This document shows, one piece after another, positions 1 through 8,247 of a stretch of DNA of 64,000 nt. This DNA is from Leucothrix arctica. Lineage in GTDB: Bacteria > Pseudomonadota > Gammaproteobacteria > Thiotrichales > Thiotrichaceae. The notes beneath the pieces were generated by a model that was not told where the DNA came from, did not search any database, and saw nothing but the letters and a program-made list of their open reading frames with translations. Every line of letters begins with the position of its first letter. Position 1 is the first letter of the stretch. The stretch spans positions 37,412-101,411 of the forward strand of contig NZ_QGKL01000032.1 in assembly GCF_003172895.1 (NCBI RefSeq), written 5' to 3'. Position numbers and translations under genes: made by a program.

Positions 1-1825
1 TACGTTTAGACTTAGTGCTGGTTGCATTGACGTTAGCACCTGCGACCAATAACAGGCGCATCTTTTTCATATCACCCGCACGCGTTGCAAGGTGCAGCGG
101 CGTTTGGCCGTACATATAACGGTCTTCCTCGTTAACCGCATTTACATCCGCTCTTGCGGCTAATAGAAGCTGCAAAATCGTTGTGTCTTCTTGCGCAACT
201 GCAATATGAAGCGGCGTATTACCCGTCTCTTTATCACTCGTCTTTTGTCTAACGCCCGACGCAATCAACAACTTAACTAATGGAATGTTTTGTGTTTTTA
301 CCGCAGTCATTAATGGTGACTGTGTACGATCACTGATTTTGTTGATATTTACCTTTTTAGCAATGAGTAACTTGGCATAGCTTAAGTTCTTCTTAGTCAA
401 AGCGTTACCAATAGGTGAGCGACCATATTTATCACCAACATGCGGGTTTGCGCCTATTTTTAAGAGCGTTCGAGTGATTGCCAACTCATCGTTCTGGATA
501 GCCAGTAACAATGCTGTTTCACCCTTATCATTTTTCTGATGAATATTGACGCGATCAGCCAGCAGCTGAGTAACAATATTTGTCTTTCCGTTCACCGCTG
601 CACGGTGTAACAGGCTGTTACCATCCTTATCTTTCACGTATACATTGGCACCGCTACTCAGTAGTAATTGCGTAAAGCGAGAGTCGTTTTTTTCGATGGC
701 AATTTGAATAGGCGTACGTTCGTAAGCATCTTTAATATTGACGTCCACACCTTTGGCAATCAATGCCTGCGCTAGCTCCATCTCGGTATTCGCAATGGCG
801 CGATGGATTAAGTATTGCCCTGAATACTCTAAGTTTGGGTTAGCCCCGATAGCCAATAGAAAACGAATCATATCGTTGTTCTTAGCTTCAGCCATCAGCA
901 CCAAAGGTGGTTTTTTATTGGTGACATTGATGTTGGTTTTGTACTTCACCAATAGACGCATCGCTGCCTTATCGCCTTTTTCCAACGCTTGCATAAACAA
1001 AGGGAAAAAGTCGATCTTGTCACTCTTATAAACACGTTTTAAAAACATCTCTAAAACAGGGTAGTTGCTTGGTTTACTGGTGATTAGCGTACTTAACATC
1101 GGCACGTAGTTTTGCAGTAGCTCAACATCCTTACCATGATCTAAGAATGACTTCGCGACATTCCACTTTCCAAGCTTGATGACCTCAGGCAGCAGGCGGT
1201 TGTTTTGATAGTGTATCGCAAGCGGTTCAATACGTAATACGTTGGCAGCTTTTATGTGATCGTTTTCTTTAACCGCATCAGCTAAAACTACACCTGCAGA
1301 AATAATCTTAGCGCGTTGCTTATAAGGAAAATTTAGGTAGTCAGTCGGATAGTATTGTTCGAAGTCCATAGACTCGATATGGTTCTGAAAGAAGCCAGCC
1401 GCAGGGTTAGCCCCTTGCGCGATTACCCACTTTGCCAGCTTGGTATAACCTTGCGATAAAGCAATGTCGTAAGCCGTTCCACTCGCATACTCGTAACGAC
1501 GTTTACCCGTAACATAACGGTTGAGTTTGTCAGCGCGTACATTCACCTGCTGAATGAGTGAGCGACTATTTGAACGGTAGTCGATTGGGAATTGTTTTTT
1601 GAATAGCTGCTGTGCGCGTTGTAAATTGTTATCTGCAACTGCTAATAAAAACTGGTCTGCCTCTGATAAGCATTGCACGGAGCCTTTAGTGACAACGACT
1701 TGCTTTGTGTTGTTTGTATCAATGGTGCACTCTGCCGAAACAGTAGCACTTGTTAGGGCAAGTACTACTGCTGAGGTTAGCTTTAGAAGTGCGCTTGGAT
1801 TTTGCTTTGTAGTGAGTGTAAACAT
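1..1825 (-). CDS. Exported ankyrin-repeat protein (3' end outside window)
   Basis: The frame is open from an ATG at 1825 to the window edge, so at least 608 residues are present and the C-terminus is missing. It opens with a basic stretch and a hydrophobic segment ending in ATVSAEC, a Sec-type signal peptide, so the protein is probably periplasmic. From about residue 130 on there are many ~33-residue ankyrin units; clear ones read GNSLLHRAAVNGKTNIVTQL, GETALLLAIQ and GNTPLHIAVAQ, with LLLxxGAN consensus ends. Ankyrin repeats mediate protein-protein contacts and no catalytic domain is visible. It diverges from the sigma factor at 2052 across a 226-bp gap. A second, shorter exported ankyrin protein lies at 24908. 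The partner is unknown. Confidence 0.85.
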   Translation of the reverse strand, partial: MFTLTTKQNPSALLKLTSAVVLALTSATVSAECTIDTNNTKQVVVTKGSVQCLSEADQFLLAVADNNLQRAQQLFKKQFPIDYRSNSRSLIQQVNVRADKLNRYVTGKRRYEYASGTAYDIALSQGYTKLAKWVIAQGANPAAGFFQNHIESMDFEQYYPTDYLNFPYKQRAKIISAGVVLADAVKENDHIKAANVLRIEPLAIHYQNNRLLPEVIKLGKWNVAKSFLDHGKDVELLQNYVPMLSTLITSKPSNYPVLEMFLKRVYKSDKIDFFPLFMQALEKGDKAAMRLLVKYKTNINVTNKKPPLVLMAEAKNNDMIRFLLAIGANPNLEYSGQYLIHRAIANTEMELAQALIAKGVDVNIKDAYERTPIQIAIEKNDSRFTQLLLSSGANVYVKDKDGNSLLHRAAVNGKTNIVTQLLADRVNIHQKNDKGETALLLAIQNDELAITRTLLKIGANPHVGDKYGRSPIGNALTKKNLSYAKLLIAKKVNINKISDRTQSPLMTAVKTQNIPLVKLLIASGVRQKTSDKETGNTPLHIAVAQEDTTILQLLLAARADVNAVNEEDRYMYGQTPLHLATRAGDMKKMRLLLVAGANVNATSTKSKR

Positions 1826-2051
1826 CCGTTTTACCTGTAATTAATGAATCAACACCTATACAGACGGGGCAAAATTCAAATCTTTACTAGGGGATGTAAA
1901 TTATTTTTATTTATTTGCGGAGCACCTGACAAAGCCTTCTCTGGACACTTCCTATAATATAGAATGTTTATTTTGCATTAAAATAGCATATAAATTAATC
2001 TTTAGTTTGCTGTAGTAGATACAAACTTTATAACAGAAGGAACGGTTAGCT

Positions 2052-2651
2052 TTGTCCAACGCTGTGTCATATACCGATAAAAACTCCGAAAGCGAATGTC
2101 GCCAAATGCTGGATAACTTTGTCTTTCAAAAAGGTGACCTCGGAACTGCGCTGCTCGCAACTTTGACCCAGTACATCAAGTTCTGTAGTTATAAAATGCA
2201 GCCTTTGAGTGTCGAAGACCAACAAGAAGTGTTGCAGGAAGTAGGTATTAAATTACTCAATAAACATAAGCAACTAACAGGCAACTGTAGTGGCTGGCTG
2301 TTTAAAATTGTGCGAAATGAGATTATTGACCAGCTGCGTAAACAGAAAAGTCGGCCAACATTATTAGAGCCTGATAACAGTGGTAATCTCGTTGAAGTGC
2401 AGCCCCAGTATCCTGCGGAAGTGCTTCATCATAAAAATCTGTATCACGAGACGGACTGCATCGAAAAAGTTTTCGATGAGATTGAGAGTCAACCCACAGG
2501 TGGTGAGGATTTATCAATCTATACGCACTTTGCGATGGGCAAAAGTAATGCTGAGATTGCCGAAGAAACTGGGCGAACCAGCGGTGCGATTGCTAAGCGT
2601 ATCTCGATTTTGCGTCAGCGTGTTAAACAGCTAAAACAAGTACTTTGCTGA
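2052..2651 (+). CDS. ECF-like sigma-70 family RNA polymerase sigma factor
   Basis: This 199-residue protein has a region-2-like segment at about residues 33-103 (LSVEDQQEVLQEVGIKLL, then GWLFKIVRNEIIDQLRKQKS) and a C-terminal region-4 helix-turn-helix at about 140-196 (GKSNAEIAEETGRTSGAIAK). This is the two-domain plan of extracytoplasmic-function sigma factors. The start is taken as TTG at 2052, preceded by AGAAGGAACGG; a GTG at 2064 is the alternative. Only 12 bp separate it from the membrane-anchored SUMF-domain gene, so the two are very likely co-transcribed. That partner is the obvious candidate for controlling the sigma factor, which is inference. The regulon is unknown; the divergent ankyrin gene is a plausible target. 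Confidence 0.85.
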   Translation: MSNAVSYTDKNSESECRQMLDNFVFQKGDLGTALLATLTQYIKFCSYKMQPLSVEDQQEVLQEVGIKLLNKHKQLTGNCSGWLFKIVRNEIIDQLRKQKSRPTLLEPDNSGNLVEVQPQYPAEVLHHKNLYHETDCIEKVFDEIESQPTGGEDLSIYTHFAMGKSNAEIAEETGRTSGAIAKRISILRQRVKQLKQVLC

Positions 2652-2663
2652 GGACTAACGATA

Positions 2664-3851
2664 ATGGCAACTAGTAACGGCGAAGATCAGGACGATCAAA
2701 AACAATGGGAAACGGTGTTGTCTGGCGAACATTTGCCTGTTGAACATAGTAGTGCAGAGCAGGAAGCGGATGCTTTACGTCAGGTACTCATTTGGCGTAA
2801 CGCTAAGCAAATGAACACTCAGCACACGCCAGAAGATGCCGCTGCGTTTTACCAGCACTTGCAGGGTATACAACGTCAGCGGAAACGCGCTCGCATACTG
2901 CGTTGGGCGAAAATTGTTATTTCAAGTATTCTTGTTTTCGTGATAGCCGCTAGCGTGTGGTTTTATCTTGAGGGCAGAGGTACAGATGTAACTCCAACGG
3001 TTGAATCAACGGGTAAAAAAATAACAACTCAAGCGCCTCAGCAAGGAGCCATAAAGATACTTCCACTAATGCCTGAGTTGGTTAGTATCCCTGCTGGCGA
3101 ATTTGTGATGGGTTGTACTGCTGGTTGGGATGATGCTGTTGGTGGTTGCCGTACCAATGAATTCCCAGCACATACGGTAGAAGTTGCGGCCTTTAGCATG
3201 GGGCGCTATGAAGTGACGATGGGGCAGTTTAAGCACTTTGTGAGTGAAACTAACTATCAAACAGTGGCTGAGCAAAATAATCAGGGTTGCTCGGTATTAG
3301 ATCCAAATAACCCTAGTCAGTGGATGATGGTACCTGCTAATAACTGGCGTAACCCTGGATTCACTCAGACAGATTCACACCCAGTGGTTTGCCTGAGTTG
3401 GCAAGACACACAGTATTATGTGTCTTGGTTAACGGACAAAACCAATCAGCAATATCGACTGCCTAGCGAGTCAGAGTGGGAGTATGCTGCACGAGCAGGG
3501 CGTGTCACTGCGTTTTACTGGGGAAGCAAAGGCGATAGGCGTTTTGCTAATTACCAAGGCACTGCCACACATGATAGTTGGCTAAACACGGCACCTGTGG
3601 GCCTTCATTCTAGTAATAAGTTTGGCCTGCATGATATGGCAGGAAATGCTTGGGAGTGGACGGCTAGTTGCTGGCGTGAGAGTTATCAAACACCAGAGCT
3701 GTCTAATGAAAACTGTACAAGCAAGCTAAGATCGAGACGTGGCGGTGGCTGGGATAATAATCCGCCAAGTATTCGTTCGGCTTATCGTAGCTCTGGGAAT
3801 GAAGTGGAGCGGAGTAATTTGTATGGTTTTCGGGTAGTAACCGATCATTAG
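2664..3851 (+). CDS. Membrane-anchored SUMF1/PvdO-type domain protein
   Basis: The 395 residues comprise a cytoplasmic, charged N-terminus (1-80), one transmembrane helix (about 82-102), a short linker, and a formylglycine-generating-enzyme-like fold (137-395). Family motifs are SIPAGEFVMG, the YEVTMGQF-type strand, YRLPSESEWEYAARAG, GLHDMAGNAWEWT, RRGGGWDN and the terminal GFRVV. The paired cysteines of true formylglycine-generating enzymes are missing from the C-terminal RGGGW region, so sulfatase activation is unlikely. The position just behind a sigma factor, with a cytoplasmic N-terminus of about 80 residues, is what a transmembrane anti-sigma factor with a periplasmic sensor would look like. 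That role is inference and no named anti-sigma motif was recognised. Confidence 0.8.
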   Translation: MATSNGEDQDDQKQWETVLSGEHLPVEHSSAEQEADALRQVLIWRNAKQMNTQHTPEDAAAFYQHLQGIQRQRKRARILRWAKIVISSILVFVIAASVWFYLEGRGTDVTPTVESTGKKITTQAPQQGAIKILPLMPELVSIPAGEFVMGCTAGWDDAVGGCRTNEFPAHTVEVAAFSMGRYEVTMGQFKHFVSETNYQTVAEQNNQGCSVLDPNNPSQWMMVPANNWRNPGFTQTDSHPVVCLSWQDTQYYVSWLTDKTNQQYRLPSESEWEYAARAGRVTAFYWGSKGDRRFANYQGTATHDSWLNTAPVGLHSSNKFGLHDMAGNAWEWTASCWRESYQTPELSNENCTSKLRSRRGGGWDNNPPSIRSAYRSSGNEVERSNLYGFRVVTDH

Positions 3852-3875
3852 AATGCGTCGCTAATTATTGTAGCC

Positions 3876-3899
3876 AGAGGAGTCAGCTGTGACTCCTCT
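3876..3899. terminator. Bidirectional hairpin terminator
   Basis: A perfect 10-bp stem (AGAGGAGTCA / TGACTCCTCT) with a 4-nt GCTG loop sits between two convergent genes. The T-tract is short (TT on the plus strand). It probably ends both the sigma/SUMF operon and the opposite membrane-protein gene. Confidence 0.7.
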
Positions 3900-3906
3900 T
3901 TGACGC

Positions 3907-4785
3907 TTACTCAATAGGTGACTTATTGTCATCAGACTTATCTAGACTCGCTTTCTCGCCCTTATTTTTCTTAGCCTGCTCATTCACGTTATCACTCAGC
4001 GTCGTGGAGCGTTTGGGCGTTAAGCCTTCCTTCTTCTCGTTCACATGCTTATGTAAACGCTCACCCAGCGAGTTCACTGGCCCATCAATATGTTTCTCAA
4101 TAATGCGTCGTCTACGTGAATGAAAACGTCGCAGTTGCCACTTGATCAATATGCGAGTACGCCTAAAAAATCCCCCAATAAACGGGATCTTCTCGACATA
4201 AGTCACTAATAACGTAATCACAATGAAATCAATATAAGGCTGTATCCAGTTACGCCACAGACTTTGGAAGAACACAAAAAACACAGTGATAAACTTGAGA
4301 ATAAGCGTCAGAAACTTAGCCAGCGAAAAGCCCTTCATCAGCAGCCAGATAGCGTCAGCGATACCGACTAACCACAGACCCAGCGACGTTGGGATGGTGC
4401 CAAATATGACCGTCCAAAACTTCTGCCACAGGTTAGAGGCTTTGAATATACGCCATCTTACTTTGAGGTAACGTGTGAGGGGGTGGATCAGTGGTTTAAC
4501 AATACGGTCTTGGAAGAACCCAGTAAAAGTATTGATAATGGCGCGTTTGCTCAGTGCAAAAAATGAGCTAACAGCAACGTGTTTCCAAGCAACCGTAGAG
4601 AGAGAAACAATGCCTTTTTTGAAGAAAAACTTCTTCAAAATCACAAGGAACTTGAACAACAATCCCTTAGAAAAAAGTACGCCTAATAGAACGACACTCC
4701 AAATAACATCACTGTAAATGATGGCGAGTGCGGTAAGAATACAAAGGAAGAGGGTAATGAGTAATTTTGTTGTTCTATTTAACAT
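3907..4785 (-). CDS. Unknown integral membrane protein, basic/charged C-terminus
   Basis: The product is 292 residues with several hydrophobic segments: residues 7-50, about 130-150, and about 160-200 (FLTLILKFITVFFVFFQSLW). An Arg/Lys-rich stretch (RRFHSRRRRIIEKH) follows, then a hydrophilic tail of about 60 residues ending KSPIE. The start has a good Shine-Dalgarno (GGAGAGGGTA directly before ATG). I recognise no family. The basic loop after the last membrane segment suggests a cytoplasmic C-terminus. The next gene upstream, 78 bp away on the same strand, also encodes a small membrane protein, so the two may be co-transcribed. Confidence 0.7.
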   Translation of the reverse strand: MLNRTTKLLITLFLCILTALAIIYSDVIWSVVLLGVLFSKGLLFKFLVILKKFFFKKGIVSLSTVAWKHVAVSSFFALSKRAIINTFTGFFQDRIVKPLIHPLTRYLKVRWRIFKASNLWQKFWTVIFGTIPTSLGLWLVGIADAIWLLMKGFSLAKFLTLILKFITVFFVFFQSLWRNWIQPYIDFIVITLLVTYVEKIPFIGGFFRRTRILIKWQLRRFHSRRRRIIEKHIDGPVNSLGERLHKHVNEKKEGLTPKRSTTLSDNVNEQAKKNKGEKASLDKSDDNKSPIE

Positions 4786-4863
4786 TACCCTCTCCTAGTT
4801 ATAATTATTTTAGGTATCCTGAAAGTTTATTTACCTCCAACTTAGTGATTAAACGACAGAGGC

Positions 4864-5271
4864 TTACTCTGTATCAACATCATCAACACTACGCGTCTTG
4901 AACAGTGAGTACTTGATACGCGGGTAAAACATACCCCATAAAAAGAATACATACAGCACGCCGATAACAAACCATGATGTTGTGTAGCGGTTCATGAATG
5001 CGCCCATGGTAAATGCGATAAACGTTGCAGCTGCCAGTAGGATGATAAAGATGAACTTTCCAACGAATTCAGTCGTGCGCCATGCAGACCAAAAGAAAAA
5101 CAGAACAATACACAAAAGCACCAAGCCACCAAGTGCCATGAAGCCACTTTGAGTGTTAACAGCCCAAGGGTAGTTAAGTGCGTAGTGGATGTAACTGTAA
5201 CCCGTTGGGTTGGCAAAAATTACCAATGAAAGTAACGCGATAAGCGTAAACAGCTTTCCAAAAATGGCCAT
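4864..5271 (-). CDS. Small multi-pass membrane protein (DUF6524-like)
   Basis: This 135-residue protein has four predicted membrane helices: about 5-22, 43-62, 70-92 and 100-117 (WFVIGVLYVFFLWGMFYPRI). A short polar C-terminus follows. The sequence GYSYIHYALN after helix 1 and the WSAWRTTEFVGK loop resemble proteobacterial DUF6524 proteins; that family name is from memory and not certain. The ATG follows a GGAGAC-type ribosome-binding site. It lies upstream of the other unknown membrane protein and diverges from chrA. No function can be assigned. Confidence 0.7.
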   Translation of the reverse strand: MAIFGKLFTLIALLSLVIFANPTGYSYIHYALNYPWAVNTQSGFMALGGLVLLCIVLFFFWSAWRTTEFVGKFIFIILLAAATFIAFTMGAFMNRYTTSWFVIGVLYVFFLWGMFYPRIKYSLFKTRSVDDVDTE

Positions 5272-5500
5272 GAGTTCTTATGTCTCCGATTATTATAAAT
5301 AATATTTTTTATTGGTTAATTATTGATATCCGAATCAATAATGTTTGTATATATTATAGATAGTTATGTCGAATAAGGGAACAAGTACCGGCAATTATCA
5401 GCCGTAATGATATTGTCATAATCCCCTAACAATCATCCTGTATGGTGGTTTGCTGTTTTGTGTTTATACCCCAGTTATTGTTCAATCAAATGGAGCTCCT

Positions 5501-6661
5501 ATGCAGCAAGTTTTTGAGATATTTTGGCGGTTTCTTGCGCTAGGTTGTGTCAGTTTTGGTGGGCCAGCGGCACACATGGGGTACTTTCAAAAAACATTTG
5601 TTCAACGTTTAAACTGGCTCGATGATGCAGCCTATGCACGACTCGTTTCCCTCAGTCAGTTTTTACCCGGCCCCGGCTCCAGTCAGGTCGGCTTCTCCAT
5701 CGGTTTACAGCGCTCTGGTATTGCTGGCGGAATAGCTGCCTTCTTAGGGTTCACACTTCCTTCGTTTGTACTCATGTATATATTGGCAATCAATGCCTTT
5801 GGCGATACACACAGTCTGTGGTTTGACGGTGCAATTGATGGACTAAAGCTACTCGCAGTCGTCGTCGTGGCCGATGCTACGCTGAGTATGTTCAACACTT
5901 TTTGCAAAGAAAAAGGCGCGATGGCGATGGCAATAGTCACAGCCAGTGCCTTGTTATTATTCCCTAGTATTTGGACACAAATGGGCGTGTTGCTCGGAGC
6001 GGCCTTAATCGGCTTTGTCATGCATACCGATGAAACAGTGCCAGTGGTTAAGTCAGTCGGCATCAAGTGGGGAATCGTCATTGTATTTGCAGTGTTATTT
6101 GTAGCGCTGCCACTACTGGCCAACTTTTCTGCGTGGTTCGCGTTGGCTTCAGACTTTTACCATTCGGGTAGCTTGGTGTTTGGTGGCGGTCACGTTGTCT
6201 TACCATTACTTCAGCAAACCGTGGGAGACTCGGTGACACCGGATAGCTTTTTAACAGGCTACGCAGCGGCACAGGCAGTCCCCGGCCCAATGTTTACCTT
6301 TGCAACGTTCTTAGGTGCTGATATGGCCGAGTCGAGTCCGTTACTCGGTGCGGTCGTTGCGACGCTAGCAATATTTTTACCAGGGTTCTTATTGGTCATC
6401 AGCTTGCAAGGCGCGTGGGAAACATTAGCTGCAAACCCAAAAGTAGCAGGTGCTATTTGGGGAATAAATGCTGCCGTTGTCGGTTTGCTCATGTCTGCGC
6501 TGTATCAGCCTGTCTTTACTAGTGGCGTCATCAAACCCATCGATATGGTATTCGTTATGATCGGTTTCTTTTTATTACGCGTACTAAAAGCACCAATATT
6601 GCTACTGGTGCTCGGTTTTATTAGCGTTGGTATTTTAAACACACTGCTGGTCGTTGCTTAG
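5501..6661 (+). CDS. chrA: Chromate transporter, ChrA family
   Basis: The 386-residue inner-membrane protein is of the CHR family, which exports chromate in characterised members; others have unknown substrates. It has the two homologous halves of long-chain CHR proteins. The N-half carries FGGPAAHMGYF and SQFLPGPGSSQ; the C-half carries the counterparts VFGGGHVVLPLLQQ and AQAVPGPMFTFATFLG. About ten hydrophobic segments are present. I chose ATG 5501 over an upstream frame extension because GGAG lies at 5492-5495 and the family normally starts a few residues before FWRFLALGCVSFGGPAAH. The 3' end overlaps the convergent mgsA by 4 bp. No ChrB regulator is adjacent. Confidence 0.92.
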   Translation: MQQVFEIFWRFLALGCVSFGGPAAHMGYFQKTFVQRLNWLDDAAYARLVSLSQFLPGPGSSQVGFSIGLQRSGIAGGIAAFLGFTLPSFVLMYILAINAFGDTHSLWFDGAIDGLKLLAVVVVADATLSMFNTFCKEKGAMAMAIVTASALLLFPSIWTQMGVLLGAALIGFVMHTDETVPVVKSVGIKWGIVIVFAVLFVALPLLANFSAWFALASDFYHSGSLVFGGGHVVLPLLQQTVGDSVTPDSFLTGYAAAQAVPGPMFTFATFLGADMAESSPLLGAVVATLAIFLPGFLLVISLQGAWETLAANPKVAGAIWGINAAVVGLLMSALYQPVFTSGVIKPIDMVFVMIGFFLLRVLKAPILLLVLGFISVGILNTLLVVA

Positions 6662-7107
6662 TCTATCTTACGTGCCAGATAGTCTTGGAACTGATGGTCC
6701 ACTGGATCAGCACCCGGTGCTAGCTCAGGGTTATCAAAGTAAGGGCTAGTAATCATATAGTTCGCAGTACTAGGGTTACCTGCCATCGGAATATCATAGA
6801 CCTGAGCCAGACGTGCCAATGCGCGAATGTCAGAGTCATGTGGCTGCGGTGTCATTGGGTCTTGGAAGAAGAAAAGGGCTTCTAGTTGACCCTCAGCAAT
6901 CATCGCACCAATCTGTTGATCACCACCGAGTGGGCCACTTTTCAAACAGGTGATGTCTAGCTCTGGTGCATGTTCTGCCAGCAATTTCCCTGTTGTTCCC
7001 GTTGCAACGATACGTAGGTCTTTAAACTGTAGTCGGTTCTTAACGACCCACTCAGCTAGCTCTGTTTTCATGCGGTCATGTGCCACCATCGCAACTGCTT
7101 TACTCAT
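6658..7107 (-). CDS. mgsA: Methylglyoxal synthase
   Basis: The cytoplasmic enzyme converts dihydroxyacetone phosphate to methylglyoxal and phosphate, a bypass of lower glycolysis under sugar-phosphate stress. At 149 residues it is close to the usual ~150. It shows the N-terminal VAHDRMK motif, the phosphate-binding ATGTTGKL, SGPLGGDQQIGAMI, and FFFQDPMTPQPHD, which carry the conserved acidic residues, and ends with the family TANYMITSPYF segment. The ATG has a ribosome-binding site (AGGAAAC). It converges with and overlaps chrA by 4 bp, leaving no room for a terminator. It appears monocistronic. Confidence 0.95.
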   Translation of the reverse strand: MSKAVAMVAHDRMKTELAEWVVKNRLQFKDLRIVATGTTGKLLAEHAPELDITCLKSGPLGGDQQIGAMIAEGQLEALFFFQDPMTPQPHDSDIRALARLAQVYDIPMAGNPSTANYMITSPYFDNPELAPGADPVDHQFQDYLARKID

Positions 7108-7216
7108 TGTTTCCTGCCTTCTTTATTGATTATTAGGGTAAACATACTGGTTTATTCTGTGACTCGCAAATGGGCGCTTAACTGTTAGAATGTTAAAAAG
7201 CCATTGAGAGTTTCCC

Positions 7217-8233
7217 ATGACCCCAGCACACGCGATTAAACGAGTAATCATGATCCCTGTTTGGTTGGTTCAGTTAGTCACAACCAGCAAATCATTTGAA
7301 GCCAACCCGATTATCGGCAGCCTATTGTTGAACCGCTTAGGCCTGCACGTGATTCGTCTAGTACTGTCTCACAGTGTCATGGGCTTGCGAATGTACTTAC
7401 TGAGTTGGCAAGTCTCGAAAGAAGACAGACAGTTTTATCGGCAAAATGGTTACCTCCTCAAAACAGACTTTTTGGATGTTGAAGAATTTAAGCAACTAGT
7501 AGAGGAAGCGCAGAATTACGACGGTGAAACGCGGGAAGGGCGACAAGGAAATACCTTAACCCAGCGCGCAGTGATGTCGCCTGAGGCCCGCCAACAGGTT
7601 CCTGCTATTGGACGTTTACTTGAGTCGAAAGCGTTGTCACGCTTGGCACAATTTACCGCTGGCTCATTTCGTGCGCCTTTTTACTATATTGAGCAAGTCA
7701 AAAACCACTACTTAGAAGGCGAAGAAGACCCACAAAAAAGCTTTCACACCGACACCTTTCACCCGACCATGAAGTGCTGGTATTTTCTCGAAGACGTTAC
7801 TTTAGAGAAAGGCCCGTTTACCTATGTGCCAGAGTCTAACCGACTAACGTGGGCGCGTATAAAGATGGAATACAGAAAGAGTGTGAAGGGTAAGCACCAA
7901 GAAAACCGCTACGCCAAACGCGGCTCTATGCGTTATAGCGATGAAGAGTTGGCGGAGTTAGGTTTGCCAGAACCAAAGGCGTTTGTGGTGCCAGCGAACA
8001 GCTTGGTGATTGCGAATACGTTTGGTATTCATAAGCGGACTGAGTCTGAGAAAAGTACGCGACTTGGGATATATGGCGATAGTCGAACGAATCCGTTTAT
8101 GCCGATACCGAGTGTGCCGAGTCAGTTGTTGGATGAGTGGCAGTATAAGTTATTGGACTTGTTTCGGTTGAAGGCTGATAGGAAGGCGGCTAAGCGTGGG
8201 GGGAGGTCGCCTTGGTATGTTGTTGATGATTGA
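7217..8233 (+). CDS. Phytanoyl-CoA dioxygenase (PhyH) family oxygenase
   Basis: This is a 338-residue non-haem Fe(II)/2-oxoglutarate-type oxygenase. The 2-His-1-carboxylate triad is readable: H177 and D179 in SFHTDTFHP, and the distal H272 in TFGIHKRTESE. An Arg (STRLGIYGDSR) follows at the position expected to bind 2-oxoglutarate. The segment QFYRQNGYLLKTDFLDVEEF at the start of the fold is typical of PhyH proteins. The N-terminal ~70 residues are hydrophobic and may contact the membrane. The substrate cannot be read from sequence; the family includes fatty-acyl and small-metabolite hydroxylases. It converges on the NACHT gene with only 14 bp between stops. Confidence 0.85.
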   Translation: MTPAHAIKRVIMIPVWLVQLVTTSKSFEANPIIGSLLLNRLGLHVIRLVLSHSVMGLRMYLLSWQVSKEDRQFYRQNGYLLKTDFLDVEEFKQLVEEAQNYDGETREGRQGNTLTQRAVMSPEARQQVPAIGRLLESKALSRLAQFTAGSFRAPFYYIEQVKNHYLEGEEDPQKSFHTDTFHPTMKCWYFLEDVTLEKGPFTYVPESNRLTWARIKMEYRKSVKGKHQENRYAKRGSMRYSDEELAELGLPEPKAFVVPANSLVIANTFGIHKRTESEKSTRLGIYGDSRTNPFMPIPSVPSQLLDEWQYKLLDLFRLKADRKAAKRGGRSPWYVVDD

Positions 8234-8247
8234 CATGACTACAAACC

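Noticed and set aside
738..1844. Plus-strand frames inside the first 1.8 kb
   Set aside because: They are shadows of the minus-strand ankyrin gene, which has a signal peptide and clear repeat consensus.
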